From: Macrosoma leucophasiata
Taxonomy: Eukaryota > Arthropoda > Insecta > Lepidoptera > Hedylidae
NCBI GenBank assembly: GCA_036365455.1
Contig: JAWQUS010000010.1
Span: 13,400,501 to 13,464,500, forward strand
DNA: 64,000 nucleotides
Reading direction: 5' to 3'
Shown here: positions 45,690-57,100 of the stretch, in pieces
How positions within the stretch are numbered: the stretch's first letter is position 1
Layout: each line of letters begins with the position of its first letter
Made by a program: the position numbers and the translations under genes
The notes under the pieces: generated by a model
Seen by the model: only the letters and a program-made list of their open reading frames with translations
What the model was told of the DNA's origin: nothing
The model's database searches: none

Positions 45690-47088
45690 ATTCTGTGTTT
45701 TGTCTTTAAAAGAGAGAGACGCAATGTCTAATACGTTAAAAATATCTACATTAAATCCTTAGAAGTACAATAGGTAGGTAGATACACCATAGTGGGTTAT
45801 TTTGTACCACCCACTATCTATGCAGAATGCATACATAGGTACTTGTTTGTTGAGCATTATCTCTGAACTGGTGCAAAGTAAGTTCTACTTAGTGCTAGTT
45901 TTCTGCAAGCAGCTGCACCCCAGAATCGCTAAGTCTCGATTGCGAACTTTGTCTTAATTGTTACAATGTTGTGGGGAGTTTTAAAAACAAATAGTGTACT
46001 ACAGAGCGGAATTTCTAATTATATCCACTTGAATTCGGGTTCATTTCTCTAGATTCTGTTCCTGCAAAATCATGTTACGTAGTTAATCTTAGTATGTCAT
46101 GTGGGAGACCTATTTGCTTCAGCGGTCCAAGTGTTTTAGTGTACGAGCTTTGCAGGATTTTCCTTGTTACATAAAGAGGGATGTAGTTAGCAAAGTAACT
46201 CCAAAAGACGGAATTATTTGTGAGAAGGTACTTAGTTGTTTTTCATGCTATTAAAGAAGCAAGCTAACATGCTTTGGGGTCTGCAATAGCGTCGCTCATC
46301 TGGGGAGGAGGATGGGGAATTAAATCTAATTTCTCTCCTAAGAATGCAATGTTTTGGCATGTGTGGCCGCATCAATCAGTCAGTTAACTGGCTATAAATT
46401 GGGATGTTTAAAAATGTATATATAACCACAGTATAAGTACAACAGTAGTTTATCGCCTTTGAAGTTTTGCAATATAATAATAATAACTTTATTGCATAAT
46501 AACAAAAACATAACAGTATTGACTTTGGAGCCTCCATTTAAGCATATTGATGCCTGTGTTTGGCGACACCGCTCTAATATGCCGCCTTCATTCCTAAAAA
46601 CGCAAATTTATTAAGGTTGTCACGTTTTAGGTTTTAATTTACGTTGCTTGTAACGCGTCAGTTTATGTTAAACATATACAAAAATCCTGAAAAATCCCCG
46701 ACGGGGTAGGCATTCATGCAAACATCCTCGATGCGCCGGTCACGTTTTAGCTATATAAATATTCAGAGCTTTTCTACAAATTTTTTTTCGTTTCAACTGA
46801 AGTACATAAAGTACAAAATAAAACAGACATTGTCAATAAATGAAAATTAGAATAAATATTAAAGTAAAGATATGAATAAATTTTTCAATATCTTCTTTCC
46901 AAAAACTAAGTAAAAGAAATTTTAAATCTCGCACCCCTTATCGCTCAGTACCAAGTAAATGACAGTTTTTGTATGGGCTACTTGGAACCGCCCCCTCCGT
47001 CCCTCCCGTCGCACGCCCCGGACGATTGCTCTGTCATTACACGTTCGTTGGATGACTGTAGGTAATTAACACGTACATATTCTCTGCT
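45690..47088. other. Intergenic, no gene recognised; SINE S1 scrap at 46685-46750
   Basis: The S1 tail scrap reads ccccgacggggtaggcattc, atgcaaacatcctcgatgcg. 46985-47035 is a GC-rich patch (ccgccccctccgtccctccc) just upstream of the candidate gene at 47089 and could be promoter sequence; this is positional inference only. Confidence 0.35.
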
Positions 47089-50000
47089 ATGGTTCAGAGT
47101 AATCTGTTGAGCTGCAGTTGGCCGATATGGCCGTTATCGGCTAAATGTGGCTCAACAGATAGGTCTGGTAATGAACACTATGAAAACAATGTCATTTGTT
47201 TCTCTCGTGAACTGACGGGTGTTTCAGTGCATCAGTTCATGTGTTCGAAACACGTTAGCGACAAGGATCAAGACCTAGTAAGGTAAGTGTAATTTAGCGA
47301 TACATAGTTGTTTGTGTATTTCTTATTACACAAATGTAATAAGAATTAAGTGAGAATGTGTGATGGCAGTCCAGACGACGGAATAACAAGTCATTACAAT
47401 TTCAAGTTTAACCAACTGGACACGTGTGTCCGGTCGTCCGTGTCGAGTTGACGAATAACCCGTTTTATTCGACCTTCCTATACCTAAGGTAACAATAGAA
47501 AATTACACTAGAAACATCATAATATATTATTATTGATGACTTACTGCCGTACACAAGTTTAGTGGTAGCAGACTATTAATAACTGTTGGAAATGTGATAG
47601 GTAACGTAGGTGCATACTCGGTGAATATCATTAAGTACTATTTTAAGGGACCTGGGACGTAACAAAGCGCAGCTGGTGAATTGTGGGAGTTGGCATTTAC
47701 CAACTTGTTGTGTTTTCACGAAGTTTCATACCGGCTATAATATCACGGTTGCGGAAAAAAAAGTAGGCGCTTGTTTAATTAAATTAATTACAATGATTCA
47801 TAATCCACTAGTACATATTTATTCAAGCATACAAGATTATCACGAGTAGTACCTACGCCTAATTCTTGTTGTCTCTTAGGTAAATAGGTAGGTATATGTT
47901 TTGGATCGCTATAATAATAGGTACTTTGATAAGTGTTGCAGCTTGTTCCATTAAATTACAAACAAAGTAAGTTATGTCCCACTAAAATATATTTTAATTA
48001 AATATGGCTAACGACATCAATTGCATATTATTAAAATAGGTAGGTACTTACTTTGTAGAAGCTATTATGAACAATTAGTGTCCATAGAAAAGAGTTCTGC
48101 ACGTAGGTAGGTAATAAAAATTGGTCTACAGTTTAATAAACTTACACCTTATTTAATAAGCTAATGCGCGCTTATGTTTCTGGCTTTCTGTGCTAACAAA
48201 ATAGCTCAGAAAAAAAACAAAAAAGTCATGGAGGTTATCATAAAAAAATGGTTTTGCGAATTGTACAGATGACGATAGATGGATTAGTATTTATATAATA
48301 CACAAACAAGTATCTTCACGCCAGGTCCCTAACGGGGTGGGCAGAGAGTGCAGATACACAAACATCTGCATCGAAACAATGTTTTCGCATCGTACGGAAA
48401 TTGAATTTGTAACTCGTTACTCATTTCAAGGTTAGTAGGTACATAGCAGAGAAAATTGTAGAACTAGAGAATAGGGAGGTATACAAGATTGGAAGAGTTC
48501 AATGAGTTTATTCGCAGAAGTGGATATTTGTGTTTACATTGTAAAATGTGATGTGAATTAGGTAATTGCCGAAAGGGATGGCTTTGTGAAACGCAATTAC
48601 ACGCCTGTTTACCCCGAAGGGCTAGGAAGAGATACATGCACGCATTCAAGCATACATGCAATGTAGGTATGTAAATAATAAATATCCACGACTCGCAAGT
48701 GACGTTTTGTTCCATGTGGGGTATAGGTGGCGAGCTTATTGAGATTTTCGGGCACATAACCCAAACCCCGAGAGTGGCACTGGGAATCTTCGAGAAAATG
48801 CAAAATTCGAATAGCACTTACCTACCCGCCTAACCGGGTATCTAATCCTAGCAGTAACTAGTGCGTAAATTAGGTACCTACACCGCAACTGAATCTATGC
48901 CAACTTATGTCGACCTAAATAATAAAATAAGAAATACTTTCTACTTGCTTGATGTATTTGTAAATAGGTTTATTTTTATACAGCTAGTATGGAGCTACTC
49001 TGAAATAAGATTCCTGGTATTAATTGCCATAGGATCGAGGATCTCTGCGGTACATAAATCTCGGCGGCTTGTGAAAAACGATATCTGGACCTCGGAGCTT
49101 GCTCTAGGAAAAGAAATCACGCAAAGTGGATAAATAATCTTGTTTGAAGTAAGTTTTTCAGACAAAAGACTATTAATACTGGTAGTTAATTTATTTTGAA
49201 GAGCTATGTAGGGTTTTAAGTATGTAAGTATGTGTTGTATGGTATGCTAGTATTTTTATTCAGTGCTTACAGACACAAAAAATAGAAGGCCAGCGCTTAA
49301 AAGCCCGTGCACACCATTTTTTTTTCCAACACGGATGAAGCGCGTTTGATAGGTTTATTGTACAGGCAGCTACCGATAATACTATAACAGTAATCCTATC
49401 GAAACAACATTCTTTTACGCTAACCACTTTTACCCTTTTCCGCTTAGCCGGTCACTCACAAGCAAATGACGAATGATGATGAATTCGAAAATGTTTCGTA
49501 GTCAAGTTTCAAGAAGACTACGGTGAAGTCTTGAACAAACAAAGTCATCATTTTACGGTTGAACGCTGAACATTTAACCGCTTAAAGTCAAAATGTTTCA
49601 CTGTCACAAAACCTGTTCAAACAAAGATCGGGGTAAACAAATTGTAGTAAATTAAATTGGTTGGGTAATCGAGCCCGACTGATTTTCGTGTAGCTTTACG
49701 CAGTACGTGACTTGGCCGAGGTTGCCCTCAGGGAGTATCTACGGTACCTCCATTAAAACTAAGCTCGGTAGATTTTTATGTCATGAAAGAAGGAAAAGAG
49801 CATGTACTCAGGATTGATGTTTTTTAATGAAAGTGTTCAACGAGGATATTAACACCACATAATTCACTTAAGTTAACTGTTACTGAAGTGAATTCTGTAA
49901 TGTTAATATTTTACTAACAACTGCAGGTCTCGAAGAAGATGCGTTACTCGTCCTCAATAGGTATTCCTCATTACTCAGGAATTCAATCTTGGCTTTTTTC

Positions 50001-53000
50001 CAGTAATTACGGACACAGTCGTACGTTACCGACAAATCAGCCTCCTTAGCTACTATTCAACTACAATTTCAAGTCAACTTCACTTGAAATTGTAGTTCAT
50101 AAATGATGAAATAATAGATGTAAAAAAGAGAAAAAATAAAAAACGTAACTTCACGCCTGTTATCCCCGAAGGGGTAGGCAGAGGTAATAGAAATAGAAAA
50201 TATTTTTATTTCGAATAAAGCTTTACACATACTTACTTTCAAAACGTCAATAAATCATAAACTACCTAGAGTGAATAACCATTACATATAGTAAAAGCAA
50301 AATCATATATTAATAGTAAATTAAAAATTAGAATTTAAACTACTTGGTTAAAACATAGTAATCATAAACATTTTCAATTCCTTCAATGATAATAAATGAA
50401 GAAAAAGAAAAACTTATTCGTCAAGATCAATGTTATTCACTTAGCAGAGTTCCAAGTGCAGTCACTACTGAGAAGAACTCCGCTACCCAACAAACTCAGT
50501 AAGAGCTCTTTTAAGTGAGAGCTTAAATCTAGTGAAAAATCAAATAATGTGAACGTCCATAGCATAGATGCAAATAAACTGCTATCTACTAAATGTGATG
50601 TAGCTCCTGCAAACCAGAACAGACCAGTCCCCACCAACAGCACCCGTTCACGAGTATGACGCATGTGACAGCCATTGCCCTCCTCGACCATTTTAGAGGG
50701 TAAATGCATGCATTCAAGCATACATGCAAAAACCCACGACTCGCCGGTTACGTTTTGGCCCATGTAACAGGTGGCGAACCTGTTGCCATCTCCGGGCACA
50801 TTACCAAACTCCGAGGTACTGGGAAACTTCCAGAAAATGGAAAAATCCTAATAGAACTAGAGATAAAGGAAATGAAAGATTTTAAACCGTTATCTATGAT
50901 AGTCCCCGACCCGGGAATCGAACCCAGGACCTCCAGCGTAGTAGTAGAGTGGCCTGCTACCACTACGCTACTGAGGCAGTTGAAAAAGTACTTTTTGTTT
51001 AAAATTTCTAAACAATGATTATTAATTTCTAAACAATGGTAAGTTGTAGGCGGTAAGCTACACAAACAGTGGAATTGACAAACATAATCGATGCGGTATT
51101 TACCTCGGTAAGGTGAACAAAATTGTTTGTCAATGACAAGTAAACTTCAGGAAGAAAAATGTTTGTGCGCACTTCATTCGATATTATTTAGCCCAGTCCC
51201 AATCGATGCCTTTGAAAATGATAATAAATACAAAAACATTAGAACAGTATGAAACTCATTGAGAAAGTAAGTAATACTCGTATAATATAATAAAAATAAA
51301 TTACGGGTGATCTGTGCCCGGGAAGGGTTCGTAAGAATGTTAACAAACAACTACCAAAGTAATAGATCTTTTTATTACCGACAACATTTCCATTTAACTT
51401 CTTTCGATAGTAGCCTACTCGTAGTTTTGCGGAAATTGTGACAAACCGTTTTCAACCCTTAAAATGTCGACTTCAGATCACCCGTATAATTTATTTTTCC
51501 TTCTTTACCGACTTTTGGGGTATTTTTATCTCCTCAAAAAATGGTTTTAATTTTCATCAAACTTTAACTATTTTAACAAACAATTTACTTTTTTATGTTC
51601 TTAATAATAAAACCGAATTTTTGATAATAATTAGCGATTAAATATTGGTAAGTAACAAAACAGACCAATCTCCGCCATCAGCGCCCGTTAATGATTAGGA
51701 CGCATGTTTCAGTCATTACCCTTCTCGGCCACCTTAAAGGGAAGCGAGCAAACCACCACACCTCACCGCAGAAGGCGATAAAAGTTTCTATGTAGGTAGT
51801 TGTAGGTGAAGTTTCCTCGAACTGTATTGGAAGCAGTGCACAAGCGCTTTCAGGCACCTAGTGATTATACCCGGGTCACGTGTCGCTTCGTCCACAAAAG
51901 AAAACGGTGACGAGCACCGCTGTAAGCAGCTTTTAGTTTGAAATTATAGCGTACACGACACGTGCCTTAGAAACCGTAACGTGGCGCATACAAAATTGGA
52001 CGTTGTTTTATCAAACCGCTCTTGTGGACTGAATAGTTATGTGGAAGAAGTTGAAACAGCCTATTTTGCTAAATTGTGTATTGTTTTCGTTTTCCCTGAC
52101 CAATTGGTATTAAATGAACTCTTAAAGGCTTTATAGTTTCATCCTGTTTGTCCATCTATCTATATGTAAAAGTAATTTTAACTAATTTCAAATGAGAAAA
52201 ATAAGCGAATTGGACAAAAAAAGAAGAAGTGAAATAATGATACAATTAGGGTGATAAATATAAATCAGGATGTATTTCTAGACAAAGTTTTATTCACTGT
52301 ATAATAGTGGCACACCAGCATTCAGTTCACATTGATGGTAAGTGAATAGTGCAGACCATTAGATGTCTTCCAGTAGATGTCTTCTACACCAAAACCGGCT
52401 GTCAAATGCAGAAATGTGTTGCCACTTGCCACTCCTAAGGCCTCAGATGTTTCTGCCTCTGCGCTATCTAACTAGATACTGCTGAGCACTACCAAAATTC
52501 ATTTTTTTTCAAAATTCAAATCATTTATTTCAAATTGGTCTACAAGGACACTTTTGCATTGTCGGGTTATAAGCTACCTAGAGTGAATGACTTATAATAA
52601 TAATCCAATGAATTCCAATTTAATAACAAAATTTTACCGATATGTAAATCATCAAATTTTTCAATTCCATCATAGAAGAAAAAGAAAAATCTGTTCGTCA
52701 TAATCTTAGTCATTCACTTCGCAGAGTTCCAAGTACTACTGAGAAGAACTCTGCTACCCAACAAGTTCAGCGTGGTGCTCTTTTGTCAAAACCTTAGATT
52801 TAATACAAATATTATTACATAGAATAAAGATAATGTGAACGTCCATGGCATATAAAAATTTGTATATAAACACATACGCAAATACCCATCAACAGCTTAA
52901 TATCGTGATAGAATATAACACCCGCAAATCACAACAGACCAGTCCCCACAATCAGCACCCGTTCACGAGTATGACGCATGTAGCAGACATTGCTCTCCTC

Positions 53001-53410
53001 CACCATTTTGAAGGGAAGTGAGCAACCCGTCACACGACGCTGCCGAAGGCAAAGACATTAAAGGTGACCAGGTACCAATTGGTGAAAGGTGATGCGGTGG
53101 TGCCTACGCACTTGAACTCCGGTAATGAAACTATTCCAGTGACGAAGTGTAAAACACAACCAAGTTTTACACAAATATTAAATGATTCTTATTCGTAAAT
53201 TGATTTTCATAAAAAATATACGACTTTTCTCAAATATTTTGTTACAAAATACTTTGTTTTCTCAGGTTCTTTAAGAGCGTTGTAGATTCTGTCAGACAAA
53301 TGCTGAAAGTCGAATTAGATTTCATACGCAATCGACAAAGATTAATACCATCCACCACACAGCTGTTGATGCATGATACACGAGATTCAAAATATCGACG
53401 AGATACTTAA
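47089..53410 (+). CDS. Putative two-exon protein, 112 aa (unrecognised)
   Basis: Exon 1 is 47089-47282, starting MVQSNLLSCSWPIWPLSAKC and ending at an excellent donor (GTAAG|gtaagt). Exon 2 is 53266-53410 after ttgttttctcag, reading FFKSVVDSVRQMLKVELDFI, RNRQRLIPSTTQLLMHD and ending TAA. The exon 1 remainder (2 nt) and exon 2 start (1 nt) complete an Arg codon, so phases agree, and an AATAAA follows at 53591. I do not recognise the product; exon 2 has the look of an amphipathic helix. Doubts: exon 1 overlaps a hairpin (47102-47160), the intron is 6 kb of repeats, and a second frame (53373-53564) ending in a hydrophobic stretch (LTLLVLLSALGKSDAVVVSV) overlaps the exon 2 end, so a frameshift or another exon structure is possible. 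Confidence 0.35.
47102..47160. repeat. Two-tier hairpin overlapping the candidate exon
   Basis: Outer perfect arms atctgttgagc / gctcaacagat, inner arms gccgata / tatcggc around tggccgt. Confidence 0.85.
48600..48830 (-). repeat. SINE S1 body/tail fragment (plus scrap at 48310-48352)
   Basis: acgcctgtttaccccgaagg, gcattcaagcatacatgcaa, cacgactcgcaagtgacgtt, ggtggcgagcttattgagat and gggaatcttcgagaaaatgc match the S1 copy at 50150-50985. A 45-bp scrap lies 250 bp upstream. Confidence 0.65.
50059..50097. repeat. Perfect 16-bp inverted repeat
   Basis: aactacaatttcaagt (50059-50074) and acttgaaattgtagtt (50082-50097) with a 7-nt loop. Confidence 0.9.
50150..50985 (-). repeat. tRNA-derived SINE S1, full length, split by family G
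   Basis: The tail cgcctgttatccccgaaggg, gtaggcagaggt (50153-50184) is separated by a family G insertion from the continuation tgcatgcattcaagcataca. The body and the complete head follow (reverse of tgcctcagtagcgtagtggt, B box gggttcgattcccgggtcgg at 50909-50930). It is the best S1 reference in the window. Confidence 0.8.
50188..50700 (-). repeat. Family G repeat, copy 1 (inside SINE S1)
   Basis: tatttttatttcgaataaag, cacttagcagagttccaagt, ctactgagaagaactccgct, acccaacaaactcag, agaccagtccccaccaacag, cacccgttcacgagtatgac, gcatgtgacagccattgccc. The order is the same at 52500-53080. It resembles a LINE 3' untranslated end in antisense; no ORF. Confidence 0.65.
51655..51800 (-). repeat. Family G fragment
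   Basis: agaccaatctccgccatcag, cgcccgttaatgattaggac, gcatgtttcagtcattaccc, ttctcggccacc: a diverged copy of the distal G block. Confidence 0.5.
52305..53130 (-). repeat. Family A retroposon, copy 13, split by family G
   Basis: The proximal part (agtggcacaccagcattcag, ttcacattgatggtaagtga ... gctgagcactacc) ends at about 52495. The distal part (ggtgatgcggtggtgcctac) resumes at 53092. Family G copy 2 lies between. Confidence 0.65.
52500..53085 (-). repeat. Family G repeat, copy 2 (inside family A)
   Basis: aaattcaaatcatttatttc, cattcacttcgcagagttcc, actgagaagaactctgctac, agaccagtccccacaatcag, cacccgttcacgagtatgac, gcatgtagcagacattgctc. Confidence 0.65.
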
Positions 53411-53590
53411 TAACAATATGATGTGCGGTCTGTACAAGTGGTGGCAATCAAGCTTAGGTAATCTAACTTTGTTGGTACTCTTAAGTGCTCTAGGGAAAAG
53501 TGACGCAGTTGTTGTATCCGTGTTATTCCATATCTATACTTATAATAAAACTGTAGAAGTGTAAATTCTGTACATTGAAAATATTGAAAA

Positions 53591-53596
53591 AATAAA
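53591..53596 (+). terminator. AATAAA after the candidate exon at 53266
   Basis: Canonical hexamer 181 bp after the TAA at 53410 and 27 bp after the stop of the overlapping frame. It supports a 3'-terminal exon here. Confidence 0.4.
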
Positions 53597-53629
53597 TACC
53601 AGGGAATGTTACTAGATCGATACCGAACA

Positions 53630-53935
53630 CAAATATGTGTTTAGAAAATTTTTGTCTGTCTGTTCAAGCATCACATAAAAACTACTGGTCCGATTACGAT
53701 GAAACTTGGTATAATTATACTTTAACCTTTGGCGCACAACACTGGGTACTTTTTATCCCGGAAAAAATGTCTGTTTGTCTGTCTGTTTCTGCACTCTAAT
53801 TTCAGAAATGGCTTATCCGATTTGTACTTTTTCCTAATACCTATATGGTAAGTTTCATTTAACGTTAAATGTTTGTTTCACGTCAATCGGTTCAGAAATA
53901 AAAAGTTACGACAAGTTAAAGAATCATATCGAATA
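53630..53935. repeat. Dispersed 'aaactactggtccgatt' repeat, two diverged units
   Basis: Two similar stretches, each with a gtctgtctg run followed by 'ccgatt(a/t)', at 53655-53720 and 53770-53830, then tttcacgtcaatcggttcag. Relatives are common in arthropod genomes. Confidence 0.45.
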
Positions 53936-53984
53936 TTTTTAAACTATCTACTATATTTCTGTATCTATCTTCTATCTTTTTGAG

Positions 53985-54105
53985 GGGTTCCGTATCAAAA
54001 AGGTAAAAACAGACCCTATTACTAATCCTCCGCTATCTGTCTGTCTGTCCGTCCATCCGTCTGTCTGTCACCAGGCCGTATCTCATAAGCAGTGATAGCT
54101 AGAAA
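53985..54105 (+). repeat. 'GGGTTCCGT' dispersed repeat, truncated by the minisatellite
   Basis: ggggttccgtatcaaaaagg, agaccctattactaatcc, (gtct/gtcc)n, caccaggccgtatctcataa, gcagtgatagctaga, after which the 15-bp array begins within about 10 bp. The normal continuation of the repeat is not seen on the far side. Confidence 0.7.
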
Positions 54106-54111
54106 CCAAAA

Positions 54112-57100
54112 AGTCGGGACGCTGAGCGACGGAACGCTTGGCGTCGGGACACAGGGCGTCGGGACGCTCGGCGTCGGGATGCTGGGCGTCGGGACACTGG
54201 GCGTTTGGACGTGGGCTTCGGGACGCTGGGCGTCGGGACGTTGGCGTCGGGACGATGGGCGTCAGGAGCCTGGGCTTCGGGACGCTGGGCGTCGGGACTC
54301 TGGACATCGAGACGCTGGGCGTCGGGACCCCGGCGTCGGGACTCTCGGCATCGGGACGCTTGGCGTCGGGACGTTGAGCGTCGAAACGCTTGGCGTTGGG
54401 ACGCTGTGCGTCGAGACGCTGAGCGACGAGACGCTTGGCGTCGGGACACTGGGCGTCGGGACGCTGGGCATCGAAACGTTCGACGTCGGGAAGCTGGGCG
54501 TCGGGACGCTGGGCGTCGGGACGCTCGGCGTCGGGACGCTCGGCGTCGGGACGCTCGGCGTCGGGACGCTCGGCATCGGGACGGTCGGCGTCGGGACCCT
54601 GTGCGTCGGGACGTTCGGCGTTGGGACGCTCGGCGTCAGAACCCTCGGCGTCGGTAAGCTGGGCGTCGGGACGATGGGCGTCGGGAGCCTGGGCGTCGGG
54701 ACGCTGGGCATCGGGACGCTTGGCGTCGGGACGTTGAGCGTCGAAACGCTTGGCGTTGGGACGCTGTGCGTCGAGACGCTGAGCGACGAGACGCTTGGCG
54801 TCGGGATGCTGGGCGTCGGGACGCTGGGCGTCGAAACGTTCGACGTCGGGACGCTGGGCGTCGGGACCCTGGGGGTCGGGACCCTGTGCGTCGGGACGTT
54901 CGGCGTTGGGACGCTCGGCGTCAGAACCCTCGGCGTCGGGAAGCTGGGCGTCGGGACGATGGTCGTCGGGAGCCTGGGCGTCGGGACGCTGGGCGTCGGG
55001 ACGGTGGGCGTCGGGACGCTGGGCGACGGGACGCTGGGCGTCGGGACGCTTGGCGTCGGGACGCTGGGCGTCAGGACGCTGTGCGTCGGGACGCTGTGTG
55101 TCGGGACGCAGTGCGTCGGGACGCTCGGCGTCGGGACGCTCGGCGTCGGGACGCTCGGCGTCGGGACCCTGTGCGTCGGGACGCTCGACGTTGGGACGTT
55201 CGACGTCGGAAGCTGGGCGTCGGGACGATGGGCGTCGGGAGCCTGGGCGTCGGGACGCTGGGCGTCGGGACGCTGGGCGTCGGGACGCTGGGCGTCGGGA
55301 CGCTGGGCGTCAGGACGCTGTGCGTCGGGACGCTGTGTGACGGGACGCAGTGCGTCGGGACGCTCGGCGTCGGGACGCTCGGCGTCGGGACCCTCGGCGT
55401 CGGGAAGCTGGGCGTCGGGACGATGGGCGTCGGGATCCTGGGCGTCGGGACGCTGGGCGTCGGGACGCTGGGCGTCGGGACGCTGGGCGTCAGGACGCTG
55501 GGCGTCGGGACGCTGGGCGTCGGGACGCTGGGCGTCGGGACGCTGGGCGTCGGGACGCTGGGCGTCGGGACGCTGGGCGTCGGGACGCTTGGCGTCGGGA
55601 CGTTTAGCGTCGAAACGCTTGGCGTTGGGACGCTGTGCGTCGAGACGCTGAGCGACGAGACGCTTGGCGTCGGGACGCTGGGCGTCGGGACGCTGGGCGT
55701 CGAAACGTTCGACGTCGGGACGCTGGGCGTCGGGACCCTGGGGGTCGGGACCCTGTGCGTCGGGACGTTCGGCGTAGAACCCTCGGCGTCGGGAAGCTGG
55801 GCGTCGGGATGATGGGCGTCGGGAGCCTGGGCGTCGGGACGCTGGGCGTCGGGACGCTGGGCGTCGGGACGCTGGGCGTCGGGTCGCTGGGCGTCGGGTC
55901 GCTGGGCGACGGGACGCTGGGCGTCGGGACGCTTGGCGTCGGGACGCTGGGCGTCAGGACGCTGTGCGTCGGGACGCTGTGTGTCGGGACGCAGTGCGTC
56001 GGGACGCTCGGCGTCGGGACGCTCGGCGTCGGGACGCTCGGCGTCAGGACCCTGTGCGTCGGGACGCTCGACGTTGGGACGTTCGACGTCGGAAGCTGGG
56101 CGTCGGGACGATGGGCGTCGGGAGCCTGGGCGTCGGGACGCTGGGCGTCGGGACGCTGGGCGTCAGGACGCTGTGCGTCGGGACGCTGTGTGTCGGGACG
56201 CAGTGCGTCGGGACGCTCGGCGTCGGGACGCTCGGCGTCGGGACGCTCGGCGTCGGGACCCTCGGCGTCGGGAAGCTGGGCGTCGGGACGATGGGCGTCG
56301 GGATCCTGGGCGTCGGGACGCTGGGCGTCGGGACGCTGGGCGTCGGGACGCTAGGCTGCGGGACGCTAGGCTGCGGGACGCTTGGCGTCGGGACGCTGGG
56401 CGTCAGGACGCTGGGCGTCAGGACGCTGTGCGTCGGGACGCTGTGTGTCGGGACGCAGTGCGTCGGGAAGCTGGGCGTCGGGACGCTGGGCGTCGAGACG
56501 CTGGGCGTCGAAACGTTCGACGTCGGGACGCTAGGCGTCCGGACCCTGAGCGTCGGAACGCTCGGCGTCGGGACCCTGGGCGTCGGGACGCTCGGCATCG
56601 GGACGTTCGACGTAGGGACGTTCGACGTAGGGGCGCTGAGCGTTGGAATGTTTGTCGTCGGGATACTCGGCGTCGGGACCCTGGCCGTCGGGACGCTGGA
56701 CGTCGGGACGCTGGGCGTCGGGACGCTTGGCGTCGGGACGCTGGGCGTCGAGACGATGGGCGTCGGGAGCCTGGGCGTCGGGACACTGGGCGTCGGGACG
56801 CTGGGCATCGAAACGTTCGACGTCGGGACGCTGGGCATCGAAACGTTCGACGTCGGGACGCTGAGCGTCGGGACGCTGGGCGTCGGGACGATGTGCGTCG
56901 GGACGCTGTGTGTCGGGACGCAGTGCGTCGGGACGCTCGGCGTCGGGACGCTCGGCGTCGGGACGCTCGGCGTCGGGACGCTCGGCGTCGGGACGCTCGA
57001 CGTTGGGACGTTCGGCGTCGGAACCCTCGGCGTCGGGAAGCTGGGCGTCGGGACGATGGGCGTCGAAACGTTCGACGTCGGGACGCTGGGCGTCGAGACG

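Larger units (their letters stand above)
47283..53265 (+). other. Possible intron or intergenic stretch of layered repeats
   Basis: 47290-48300 and 48860-50040 show no recognisable gene; the latter has a perfect 16-bp inverted repeat at its end (50059-50097). The remainder is S1, G and A repeats listed separately. Confidence 0.4.

Noticed and set aside
48861..49133. 90-codon frame as a gene
   Set aside because: No family motif, no splice context, and composition typical of AT-rich intergenic DNA.
50905..50980. Minus-strand tRNA gene
   Set aside because: It is the head of SINE S1, with the same body and tail in other copies.
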